The translations under genes and the position numbers were made by a program. From an uncultured Bacteroidales bacterium (lineage in GTDB: Bacteria > Bacteroidota > Bacteroidia > Bacteroidales > F082), in the NCBI GenBank assembly GCA_947307415.1, contig CAMZJA010000018.1:1-41502 (forward strand): a stretch of 41,502 nt of DNA, given 5' to 3'. The notes under the pieces were generated by a model that saw only the letters and a list, made by a program, of their open reading frames with translations, was not told where the DNA came from and searched no databases. Positions 35,577 through 41,502 of the stretch are shown here, piece by piece. Numbering within the stretch: the stretch's first letter is position 1; every line of letters begins with the position of its first letter.

Positions 35577-35921
35577 TTAATAAATAGGTTTGAGACCCGC
35601 TTCCCAGAGCAGACCGCAGGTCTTGAACATCGAGTAGTCGCATTCCATGAGGACCATGCCCTCGTCTTCGGCCAGCTCGATCATCTCCTCGGTCGGTTTC
35701 TTCTTTCTGACGAAAACGACGATGTCGAGGTTTCCCATCTCGCATGTGCGGATCGTCTGCATGGTGCAGAGTCCGGTGACAATCATCGGGAAGTTGTCGC
35801 CCAAAGTCAGGATGTCGGACATGAGGTCGCTGGCGAAGGCTTTGTCCTGCTCCTCGTCGAGACGATCCTGACCGCAAACCACCTTGGCGTTCAATACTTT
35901 AGCAATTTCACTTAATTTCAT
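35577..35921 (-). CDS. DRTGG-domain protein (second copy)
   Basis: The 114-residue protein is a single DRTGG-like domain, the regulatory domain also found in phosphotransacetylases and in pairs with CBS domains. The start MKLSEIAKVLNAKVVCG and the middle FASDLMSDILTLGD resemble the other copy at 37398-37736 (MKVQELVDKLGLKVLAG and YISDLLSDVMGNA). Both end in a Gly-Leu segment. It is thought to bind a small ligand or nucleotide, but no function is proven. It lies 15 bases before the RsbW-like gene. Confidence 0.8.
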   Translation of the reverse strand: MKLSEIAKVLNAKVVCGQDRLDEEQDKAFASDLMSDILTLGDNFPMIVTGLCTMQTIRTCEMGNLDIVVFVRKKKPTEEMIELAEDEGMVLMECDYSMFKTCGLLWEAGLKPIY

Positions 35922-36025
35922 TTTGTTTATCTTTTATAGGTCGCCTTTCGGCTCAAAATCTTAAAAAATCTATTTAAAAATCTAAAAACTCTATACTCTT
36001 TACTCTATAATCTTTTATCCAAATA

Positions 36026-36064
36026 AGATTTCTCCACTCCGCTTCGCTTCGGTCGAAATGACGG
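36026..36064. repeat. Possible dispersed intergenic repeat
   Basis: It begins AGATTTCTCCACTCCGCT and ends GGTCGAAATGACGG. This wording resembles a dispersed intergenic repeat that I recall from many Bacteroidota genomes. Only one copy is in this window. The rest of the 151-base gap (35922-36072) is A/T-rich with CTCTATACTCTTTACTCT-type simple repeats. Confidence 0.35.
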
Positions 36065-36072
36065 AAGGGGGA

Positions 36073-36621
36073 TTATTCATTATAATGAATTTCCTCCAAA
36101 TTTTCCTGAATCATTTCTTTTAAATACTTCATGATGTTTATGTCGTTCATCGACATGCCGTCGAGGGCTTCCTTGATTTCATCGGTGTCGAACACGAACT
36201 CGCCTTCGTCGGTGATATGTTTGTAGATGAAATGGATGTTTTCGTGGGCGGCGAACAGCATCACTAGGGTGCCGGCGAGGTCGCCCATTGGCGGACGGTC
36301 GATGTTGTCGTGCTGGAACCAGAAGTTGAGCACGGTGCCTTTACCCACTTCACTCTCAATCTTCATTCCTCCGCCGCAGTTCTCGGTATTCATTTTAATT
36401 AATGGTAAGCCGAGGCCGACTTTACGTGTCGTGCGCGAAGTGGTCCACGGGTCGGTGACCTTCGCTAGGAACTCCGGTGTCATTCCTTTTCCGTTGTCTT
36501 TGATGGTGAATGCGTAGATGTTGTCCTTCAGGCTGTCGCGAATTGTCAGCTCGACAAGGGTGGAGTTGGCTGCGGTGGAGTTCTCCATCAGGTCATATAC
36601 ATGTAATGCTAGTTCTTTCAT
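36073..36621 (-). CDS. GHKL ATP-binding protein (histidine-kinase-like ATPase domain)
   Basis: The 182-residue protein has an HATPase domain with the N box ELALHVYDLMENSTAAN (about 3-19), G1 KDNGKGMTPE (about 41-50), a conserved DPWTTSRTTRKVGLGLPLIK (about 57-76) and GKGTVLNFWF. There is no transmembrane or dimerisation/phosphoacceptor segment, so it is a bare ATPase, perhaps a serine kinase. The C-terminal 60 residues are acidic and unfamiliar. Its start overlaps the PHP gene stop by 4 bases (ATGA), so the two are translationally coupled. It is a different type from the RsbW-like copy at 35148. Confidence 0.85.
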   Translation of the reverse strand: MKELALHVYDLMENSTAANSTLVELTIRDSLKDNIYAFTIKDNGKGMTPEFLAKVTDPWTTSRTTRKVGLGLPLIKMNTENCGGGMKIESEVGKGTVLNFWFQHDNIDRPPMGDLAGTLVMLFAAHENIHFIYKHITDEGEFVFDTDEIKEALDGMSMNDINIMKYLKEMIQENLEEIHYNE

Positions 36622-37397
36622 CCGAATAAAAGTTGTAGTTTTTCTTGTGGTTCAGTGTCGATGTAACGGCCGTCCTCTCCGTGAAGAGTCTTACGGAATT
36701 CGTCGAAGGTCTTGTCGTACATATGCAGCACACAATGCACCTCGCCGATGATATGCAGGAAATGCGCGTCGCTGCTCTTGGTGAACATAAATTTCTTCAA
36801 ATAGGCGAATTTCTTGAGAAAATCGGGCTTTGTGACATGCTTCGAGATCTCCAGTGCATCCGCTTTAATGTCAGGCGGAATGAAACCGAGTTGCGACATC
36901 AATGACGACGCGGGTTTGTTGACGTGAGCCGGCACGAACAGACCGCCGATCTCGTGCACCTTGTCGTAAAGCGTGTCGAGGTCGCAGTCGAGAGCCGACC
37001 ACAGCAGCCAAGGCTCGTCGCCTATGATTTCCTCGTCTTTGTCGACGATAAGCTGGTAGCCGAATTTCTCCTCGTCGAGAGGGATGTGCGGCAGATGCTC
37101 GTCGAGGAATTCCTGAAATTTATCGAGCTGCTCGTCGGTCTCGAAGTAGGCGAGGGCATGGGCTTCCTCCTGTGTGGTTATCTCCACGCCTCCGATGACA
37201 AGAATATCGTTCTCGCGTCCGATCTCTTGCGTCACTTTCACCTGTCGTGTGGTGTTGTGGTCGCATATGGCGATGACATCGAGATGCAGTTTCTTCGCCT
37301 GTTCCACGATAGCCGCGGGCGACATATAGATATCGCCGCACGGCGAGAGAACCGTGTGAAGGTGCAAGTCAGCGCGATATTTTTTTAATTCCGGCAA
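36618..37397 (-). CDS. PHP-domain metallo-phosphoesterase-like protein
   Basis: The 259-residue PHP protein begins with LPELKKYRADLHLHTVLSPCGD, where the HxH motif (DLHLHT) and later ICDHNTT and SSDAHFLH are metal-binding motifs. These proteins hydrolyse phosphoesters or nucleotides with two or three metal ions. The substrate is unknown. It has no ATG or GTG start: the first codon after the stop of the upstream DRTGG gene is TTG (37397), in the same frame and separated only by TAA. Either it starts at TTG or it is made by readthrough. In other anaerobes, to my recollection, PHP, DRTGG and RsbW-like genes cluster with [FeFe]-hydrogenase genes. Confidence 0.85.
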   Translation of the reverse strand: MPELKKYRADLHLHTVLSPCGDIYMSPAAIVEQAKKLHLDVIAICDHNTTRQVKVTQEIGRENDILVIGGVEITTQEEAHALAYFETDEQLDKFQEFLDEHLPHIPLDEEKFGYQLIVDKDEEIIGDEPWLLWSALDCDLDTLYDKVHEIGGLFVPAHVNKPASSLMSQLGFIPPDIKADALEISKHVTKPDFLKKFAYLKKFMFTKSSDAHFLHIIGEVHCVLHMYDKTFDEFRKTLHGEDGRYIDTEPQEKLQLLFG

Positions 37398-37736
37398 TTA
37401 CTTATTATTTAACAAATTGTAAACAAGTCCTGCTATCTCAAATGTCGGCAATGATGTCTGAAGAATCGGCAGTTCTTCCTCGTTTGCCTGGTTGATGGTG
37501 TCTTCGTTGGCGCCGAGGTCTTTCACGAGGATGATGCACGACATCTCTTTCAAAGAAGCCACAGCCATCACGTTTTTGTGAGTCTGGAGGGTGATCCAGA
37601 TGTTGCCTTCCTGTGCGTTGCCCATCACGTCGCTGAGGAGGTCTGAAATATAGCAGCCGTCGATTTCACGATCGAGGCCGTTTTTGCCTGCGAGGACCTT
37701 AAGTCCAAGTTTGTCAACTAATTCCTGTACTTTCAT
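37398..37736 (-). CDS. DRTGG-domain protein (first copy)
   Basis: The 112-residue single-domain protein starts MKVQELVDKLGLKVLAG and has CYISDLLSDVMGNAQ (about 48-62). It is similar to the copy at 35577-35921. It is the first gene of the minus-strand run and has a well-matched promoter at 37774-37804. Its TAA stop is immediately followed, in the same frame, by the TTG start of the PHP gene, so the two could form one long protein if the stop were read through. Confidence 0.82.
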   Translation of the reverse strand: MKVQELVDKLGLKVLAGKNGLDREIDGCYISDLLSDVMGNAQEGNIWITLQTHKNVMAVASLKEMSCIILVKDLGANEDTINQANEEELPILQTSLPTFEIAGLVYNLLNNK

Positions 37737-37773
37737 ATAGTGTTTTATATTTAAAATTTCCCAAATAAGACTG

Positions 37774-37804
37774 CAAATTTAGGAAATAATAATGAGATTG
37801 CAAA
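37774..37804 (-). promoter_or_regulatory. Promoter of the DRTGG-PHP-hydrogenase-like operon (TTTG-N19-TAAATTTG)
   Basis: On the minus strand, the -7 element is at 37774-37781 and TTTG at 37801-37804, separated by 19 bases. Both boxes match the Bacteroidota consensus. The leader is about 30 bases. Confidence 0.8.
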
Positions 37805-37844
37805 GGATTTTTTGAAAATTTTCATAGGGTATTGATTTTCTGTG

Positions 37845-37852
37845 TAATTTTG
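37845..37852 (+). promoter_or_regulatory. Promoter -7 element of the DMT-queH pair (TAATTTTG), probably leaderless
   Basis: It ends 7 bases before the ATG at 37860, so the mRNA would have almost no leader. The upstream stretch TATTGATTTTCTGTG is nearly the same as that before porU. Confidence 0.65.
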
Positions 37853-37859
37853 CAACGTT

Positions 37860-38720
37860 ATGATATTTCTGATTCTCGCGGTAATTTTTTCCACAGGCGT
37901 TTTCGTCGCGATGCGGCTTTTTGAACGCTTTAAGCTTGATAATCATCAGGCTCTGATGTGGAATTATGTCTTCGCCTCGGGCACAGGATTTGCTATTTGT
38001 GAACATTGGGACACCGCTCCGCAGCTTGTCGCCGAGCCATGGTTTGGATTGTCGATTTTGACAGGATTCTGGTTTATTTTCACCTATCTTCTGATGACTG
38101 CCTCGACGCAGCGCTCGGGCGTAACTGTAACGTCGCTGTCGAGTAAATTGTCGGTTGTTTTGCCTATTATGGCAGGTGTTGTGATGTTCAGCGAAAAATT
38201 GAATTTCGTGGCGACGACGGGTATTGTGCTGGCGTTGGTGGCGTTGGTTTTGGTGTTGGAAAGGAAGAAAGAATCAGGAGAAAAAAATAATAGGAGTTGG
38301 TTGTTGCCGGTGTGCATCTTTTTCGGCACAGGTACCGGCGATATTCTGATGAAAATCACCGAGCAGCAAAATTCGGGCGACGACCTGGGATTCATGATCG
38401 CGTTCATCTATTTTGTGGCGTTGATTTTCGGTATAATTATAGTGATATGGGACATTGCCAGAGGCAAGTCGAAATGGCAGTGGAAGAGCGCTCTTGGAGG
38501 CATCGGATTGGGTGTCATCAATTTCTTCTCAACATCCAGCGTTTACCATGCAATGCGCTGTTTCGACAATGTCGTTCTGTTCCCGATTTACAACATCGGA
38601 GTGGTGAGTCTCACAGCCCTCATCGGATGGCTTTTCTTTAAAGAAAAACTGACGCTGAAGAACTACATAGGTCTTGTAATCGCTGTGATTGCGGTTATTT
38701 TAATCACTTTCAGGCCATGA
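37860..38720 (+). CDS. EamA/DMT-superfamily membrane transporter
   Basis: The 286-residue protein has about ten hydrophobic helices in two halves (about 1-140 and 145-286), the duplicated EamA layout. It has the ends of helices with LNFVATTGIVLALVALVLVL and the second-half copy LTLKNYIGLVIAVIAVILIT. The substrate cannot be read from the sequence. The stop overlaps the queH start (ATGA), so the two are coupled, and a role in moving a queuosine-related compound is an inference only. The start is ATG 37860, at the very beginning of the predicted transcript. Confidence 0.85.
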   Translation: MIFLILAVIFSTGVFVAMRLFERFKLDNHQALMWNYVFASGTGFAICEHWDTAPQLVAEPWFGLSILTGFWFIFTYLLMTASTQRSGVTVTSLSSKLSVVLPIMAGVVMFSEKLNFVATTGIVLALVALVLVLERKKESGEKNNRSWLLPVCIFFGTGTGDILMKITEQQNSGDDLGFMIAFIYFVALIFGIIIVIWDIARGKSKWQWKSALGGIGLGVINFFSTSSVYHAMRCFDNVVLFPIYNIGVVSLTALIGWLFFKEKLTLKNYIGLVIAVIAVILITFRP

Positions 38721-39304
38721 AAAAGAAATTTGAGATAGAGGTTCCTGGAGGGGAGACCAAGGTGTTGCTTCACACCTGCTGCGCGCCATGCTCTTCGGCT
38801 ATCATCGAATGCCTGATGCAACACGGCATAACACCTACTATATATTATAGCAATCCGAACATTTATCCTTTAGAGGAATATAATATCCGAAAAAATGAAT
38901 GTACTCGCTATGCCACCTCGCTCGGTTTGGAGATAATTGACGATGACTACGATCATGAAAAATGGCGTTTGGATATGGTTGGGTTGGAAGAGGAGCCTGA
39001 GAGGGGAGGGCGATGCCTTAAGTGCTTCAAATACAGACTTTTACGCACTGCAAAATATGCTCATGAGCATGGTTTTAAAGTCATCACGACGACGCTTGCC
39101 TCAAGCCGTTGGAAAAGTCTTGAACAGATTGAGGAAGCCGGAAATTTTGCCGCCTCACATTACCCTGATGTGACATTTTGGGCTCAAAATTGGCGAAAAG
39201 GCGGATTGAGTGAGAGAAGAATTCAGATTATCAAAGAATATAATTTCTACAATCAAAGGTATTGTGGCTGTGAATATTCCATGAGACAGGATAGCAACCA
39301 TTAA
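38717..39304 (+). CDS. queH: Epoxyqueuosine reductase QueH
   Basis: QueH reduces epoxyqueuosine to queuosine in tRNA using iron-sulfur and iron sites; it is the non-orthologous replacement of QueG. The 195-residue protein has the family motifs LLHTCCAPCSS (about 17-27), YYSNPNIYPLEEYNIRKNE, GGRCLKCFKYRL and RYCGCEYS near the end, with paired cysteines as expected. The ATG overlaps the stop of the DMT gene by 4 bases. No other queuosine gene is in the window. No clear terminator was seen after it; the 141-base gap to 39446 holds the next promoter. Confidence 0.93.
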   Translation: MKKKFEIEVPGGETKVLLHTCCAPCSSAIIECLMQHGITPTIYYSNPNIYPLEEYNIRKNECTRYATSLGLEIIDDDYDHEKWRLDMVGLEEEPERGGRCLKCFKYRLLRTAKYAHEHGFKVITTTLASSRWKSLEQIEEAGNFAASHYPDVTFWAQNWRKGGLSERRIQIIKEYNFYNQRYCGCEYSMRQDSNH

Positions 39305-39365
39305 CCACCTTTAAGGCTGCCGTAAAATATTTTTTCATTAATATTTTTTATATAAAAAGATTTCG

Positions 39366-39373
39366 TATATTTG
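39366..39373 (+). promoter_or_regulatory. Candidate promoter -7 element of the hydrogenase genes (TATATTTG)
   Basis: It matches TAnnTTTG about 72 bases before the ATG at 39446. A -33 partner was not identified. Confidence 0.55.
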
Positions 39374-39445
39374 CCAAACTATAAAATAGGTTTGAAATAT
39401 TGAAGAAATATTCATAAATCATTCATTAACATAATTTTACGAAAT

Positions 39446-39835
39446 ATGGCAAAAGTAAAATCATTGGCAGAATTGAAGGCAATGAGAGAGAAATTACAGT
39501 CAAATCTCGACCTTCGTGAAAAGAGCAACAACCCTGACTCAATGGTTCAGGTGAAAGTCGCTATGGCAACTTGCGGTATCGCCGCCGGTGCAAAACAGGT
39601 GATGGAACACATGATGGAGAAAGCTGACCAGCTTAAACTCAGCGTCGTTTTCACACAGACAGGCTGCATGGGCTACTGCCATGCAGAACCTACCATCGAG
39701 GTTAAAGTTCCGGGCAAAGACCCGATCGTTTTCGGTCACGTCGACAACAAGCGCGCTGACGAGATCCTCGAGAAGTATGTGATGAACAACGAGCTCGTCG
39801 AGGGTATCATCCCAGTGAACTATGAGAAAATCTAA
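39446..39835 (+). CDS. HndB-like thioredoxin-fold [2Fe-2S] ferredoxin subunit of an NAD(P)-linked hydrogenase
   Basis: The 129-residue protein has a helical N-terminus (about 1-33) and a thioredoxin-like [2Fe-2S] domain with Cys43 in ATCGIAAGAKQV, and Cys74 and Cys78 in TGCMGYCHAEPTIEV. The motif near Cys43 lacks the second Cys seen in NuoE, as I recall for HndB-type subunits. Such proteins pass electrons in HndABCD/HydABC-type complexes. The next gene, after 28 bases, is the NuoF/HydB-type subunit, which supports this. A NuoE/HndA gene, which often precedes it, is not found upstream. Confidence 0.85.
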   Translation: MAKVKSLAELKAMREKLQSNLDLREKSNNPDSMVQVKVAMATCGIAAGAKQVMEHMMEKADQLKLSVVFTQTGCMGYCHAEPTIEVKVPGKDPIVFGHVDNKRADEILEKYVMNNELVEGIIPVNYEKI

Positions 39836-39850
39836 TCATTCATTCTAAAT

Positions 39851-39856
39851 TGGAGG
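39851..39856 (+). promoter_or_regulatory. Shine-Dalgarno-like TGGAGG before the HydB/NuoF-type gene
   Basis: TGGAGG lies 7 bases before the ATG at 39864 and is complementary to the 16S rRNA 3' end. Most other genes in the window have no such sequence. Confidence 0.6.
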
Positions 39857-39863
39857 ACTTTAT

Positions 39864-41502
39864 ATGACAAAAATCAAAACGCACGTGCTTTGCTGCGGTG
39901 GTACCGGATGTAAGGCATCTGCAAGTGATGAGATCATTGCAACCTTTGAAAGATTACTGAAGGAAAAAGGTTTGCAAGATGAAGTTCAGGTCATCAGAAC
40001 AGGCTGCTTCGGCTTCTGCGAGAAGGGCCCTATCGTAAAGATGCTTCCTGACAACACATTCTACACCCAGGTTAAACCTGAAGATGTCGAGAAAATCATC
40101 AACGAGCACATCATCAAAGGTCGTAAGGTCACTGACCTTCTCTACCTCGATCCGGAAAACAAACAGCATGTCGCCGACTCAAAGCACATGGGTTTCTACA
40201 AGAAACAGCTCCGTATAGCTTTGCGTAACTGCGGTTTCATCAACCCAGAAGACATCGACGAATACATCTCACGCGGTGGTTATGAGGCTATCGCTAAGGT
40301 TCTCGGCGAGATGACACCTCAGCAGGTCATCGACGAGATCACCAAGTCAGGTCTCCGTGGCCGTGGTGGCGCGGGCTTCCCGACAGGTGTGAAATGGGGT
40401 CTTTGCGCAAAGAACCAGGCCGACCAGAAATACGTCATCTGCAACGCTGACGAAGGCGACCCGGGCGCGTTCATGGACCGTTCAATCATGGAAGGTGACC
40501 CGAACTCAATCATCGAGGCTATGGCTATCTGCGGATACGCTATCGGCGCAACAAAGGGTTTGGTTTACATCCGTGCTGAATACCCATTGGCAATCCACCG
40601 CTTGCAGGTTGCTATTGCTCAGGCTCGTGAATACGGCCTCCTCGGCGACGACATCCTCGGCAGCGGCTTCAACTTCGATATCGAGCTTCGCTACGGCGCT
40701 GGCGCATTCGTCTGCGGTGAAGAGACAGCTCTTATCCACTCAATGGAAGGCAAGCGTGGTGAACCAACTTTGAAACCACCATTCCCGGCTGTTTCAGGTT
40801 ACATGGCAAAACCATCTAACGTTAACAACGTTGAGACATTCGCTAACATCCCGATCATCATCACAAAGGGCGCTGACTGGTTCGCATCAATCGGTTCAGA
40901 GAAATCAAAAGGTACAAAGGTGTTCGCATTGGCAGGTCAGATCAACAACGTCGGTCTTATCGAGGTTCCTATGGGAACAACACTCCGCGACATCATCTAC
41001 GAAATCGGTGGTGGTATCAAGGGTGGCCGTAAGTTCAAAGCTGTTCAGACCGGTGGTCCTTCAGGCGGCTGCTTGACAGAGAAACACCTCGACACAGCTA
41101 TCGACTACGATTCATTGATGGCTGCCGGCTCAATGATGGGTTCAGGCGGTATGGTCGTTATGGACGACACATCATGTATGGTTGCTATCGCCAAGTTCTA
41201 CCTCGAGTTCACATGCGAAGAGAGCTGCGGTAAATGCTCACCATGCCGTATCGGTAACAAGAGAATGCTCGAAATCCTCAACAAGATCACAGAAGGCAAC
41301 GGAACAATGGACGACCTCCAGGAGCTCCGCAACCTCGCTGCTGTTATCAAAGACACAGCATTGTGCGGTCTTGGTCAGACATCACCTAACCCGGTATTGT
41401 CAACACTCGACAACTTCTGGGATGAATACGTTGAGCACGTCGTCGACAAGAAGTGCCGCGCTGGTGTCTGCAAGAAACTCATGAACTACGTCATCGACAA
41501 AG
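39864..41502 (+). CDS. NADH-binding NuoF/HydB/HndC-type flavoprotein subunit, 3' end cut by the window
   Basis: The open frame runs 546 codons to the window end without a stop. The N-terminal thioredoxin-like [2Fe-2S] domain has Cys11, Cys16, Cys48 and Cys52. The FMN/NADH domain shows GRGGAGFPTGVKW (about 168-180), CNADEGDPGAFMDR and GEETALIHSMEGKRGEP. An SLBB region follows, then the [4Fe-4S] site SCGKCSPCRIG with the last Cys in ALCGLGQT. The end (KKCRAGVCKK) begins a C-terminal ferredoxin extension as in HydB/HndC. In bifurcating hydrogenases it oxidises or reduces NADH together with ferredoxin. The catalytic HydA/HndD subunit presumably lies just beyond the window. Confidence 0.92.
   Translation, partial: MTKIKTHVLCCGGTGCKASASDEIIATFERLLKEKGLQDEVQVIRTGCFGFCEKGPIVKMLPDNTFYTQVKPEDVEKIINEHIIKGRKVTDLLYLDPENKQHVADSKHMGFYKKQLRIALRNCGFINPEDIDEYISRGGYEAIAKVLGEMTPQQVIDEITKSGLRGRGGAGFPTGVKWGLCAKNQADQKYVICNADEGDPGAFMDRSIMEGDPNSIIEAMAICGYAIGATKGLVYIRAEYPLAIHRLQVAIAQAREYGLLGDDILGSGFNFDIELRYGAGAFVCGEETALIHSMEGKRGEPTLKPPFPAVSGYMAKPSNVNNVETFANIPIIITKGADWFASIGSEKSKGTKVFALAGQINNVGLIEVPMGTTLRDIIYEIGGGIKGGRKFKAVQTGGPSGGCLTEKHLDTAIDYDSLMAAGSMMGSGGMVVMDDTSCMVAIAKFYLEFTCEESCGKCSPCRIGNKRMLEILNKITEGNGTMDDLQELRNLAAVIKDTALCGLGQTSPNPVLSTLDNFWDEYVEHVVDKKCRAGVCKKLMNYVIDK

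Noticed and set aside
40495-41484. Several short plus-strand frames within the NuoF-type gene
   Set aside because: The correct frame from ATG 39864 is open to the window end and carries all NuoF motifs; the others are out-of-frame shadows.

Overview
The window looks like chromosome of an anaerobic member of the Bacteroidota, probably Bacteroidales. The evidence is the uS11-uS4-RpoA-bL17 gene order, start sites mostly without Shine-Dalgarno sequences, repeated TAnnTTTG promoter elements, type IX secretion genes (gldJ, porU, porV), a TamL-type lipoprotein and [FeFe]-hydrogenase-associated genes. The species cannot be named from this sequence. No tRNA, rRNA, CRISPR array, insertion sequence or prophage was seen. 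No gene-free stretch exceeds about 260 bases.

Layout. 1-2450: end of the ribosomal protein/RNA polymerase alpha operon, closed by a strong terminator. 2500-4490: a small signal-peptide protein followed by a surface lipoprotein. 4520-5852: enolase. 5834-12699 (minus): exbB-exbD-tonB-folC-tamL-helicase. 12749-13642 (minus): a membrane-bound LytTR regulator, separated from the next operon by a divergent promoter region holding seven direct repeats spaced about 20.5 bp. 13896-20970 (plus): fabH-fabF-fabZ-etfB-acpP-etfA-acyl-CoA dehydrogenase-fabG. 21036-23392 (minus): anmK and murF. 23460-29872: gldJ facing away from porU-porV. 30129-31961: a paralogue of the 2.5-4.4 kb pair in which the two proteins are fused into one. 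32046-33739 (minus): rpmH and pepD. 33778-37736 (minus): a regulatory set with two DRTGG proteins, a PHP protein, two GHKL ATPases and a hydrogenase-like iron-sulfur protein. 37860-39304 (plus): a DMT permease and queH. 39446 to the end: an HndB-like ferredoxin and the start of a NuoF/HydB-type subunit of a bifurcating hydrogenase.

How genes work together. The 13.9-21.0 kb operon has condensing enzymes, ketoreductase, dehydratase and carrier protein, but no FabI/FabK/FabV. In the enoyl-reductase position it has an acyl-CoA dehydrogenase with both Etf subunits, and acpP lies between etfB and etfA. This suggests an ACP-based reductive (or desaturating) cycle driven by flavin electron transfer. 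The phased repeats and adjacent LytTR gene offer a candidate control system. The hydrogenase-like protein at 33.8-35.1 kb keeps the four cubane-ligand cysteines but has lost the proton-relay cysteine, and it sits among signalling domains, so a redox or H2 sensor for the adjacent hydrogenase genes is plausible.

Three further points stand out. A 28-bp palindrome of one family lies in frame inside two unrelated genes (the helicase and anmK) and encodes nearly the same peptide in both. The second surface protein may be a polyprotein split by lipoprotein signal peptidase. One DRTGG gene is separated from the PHP gene only by an in-frame TAA. All functional statements rest on reading the sequence and remembered family features; no database search was possible.
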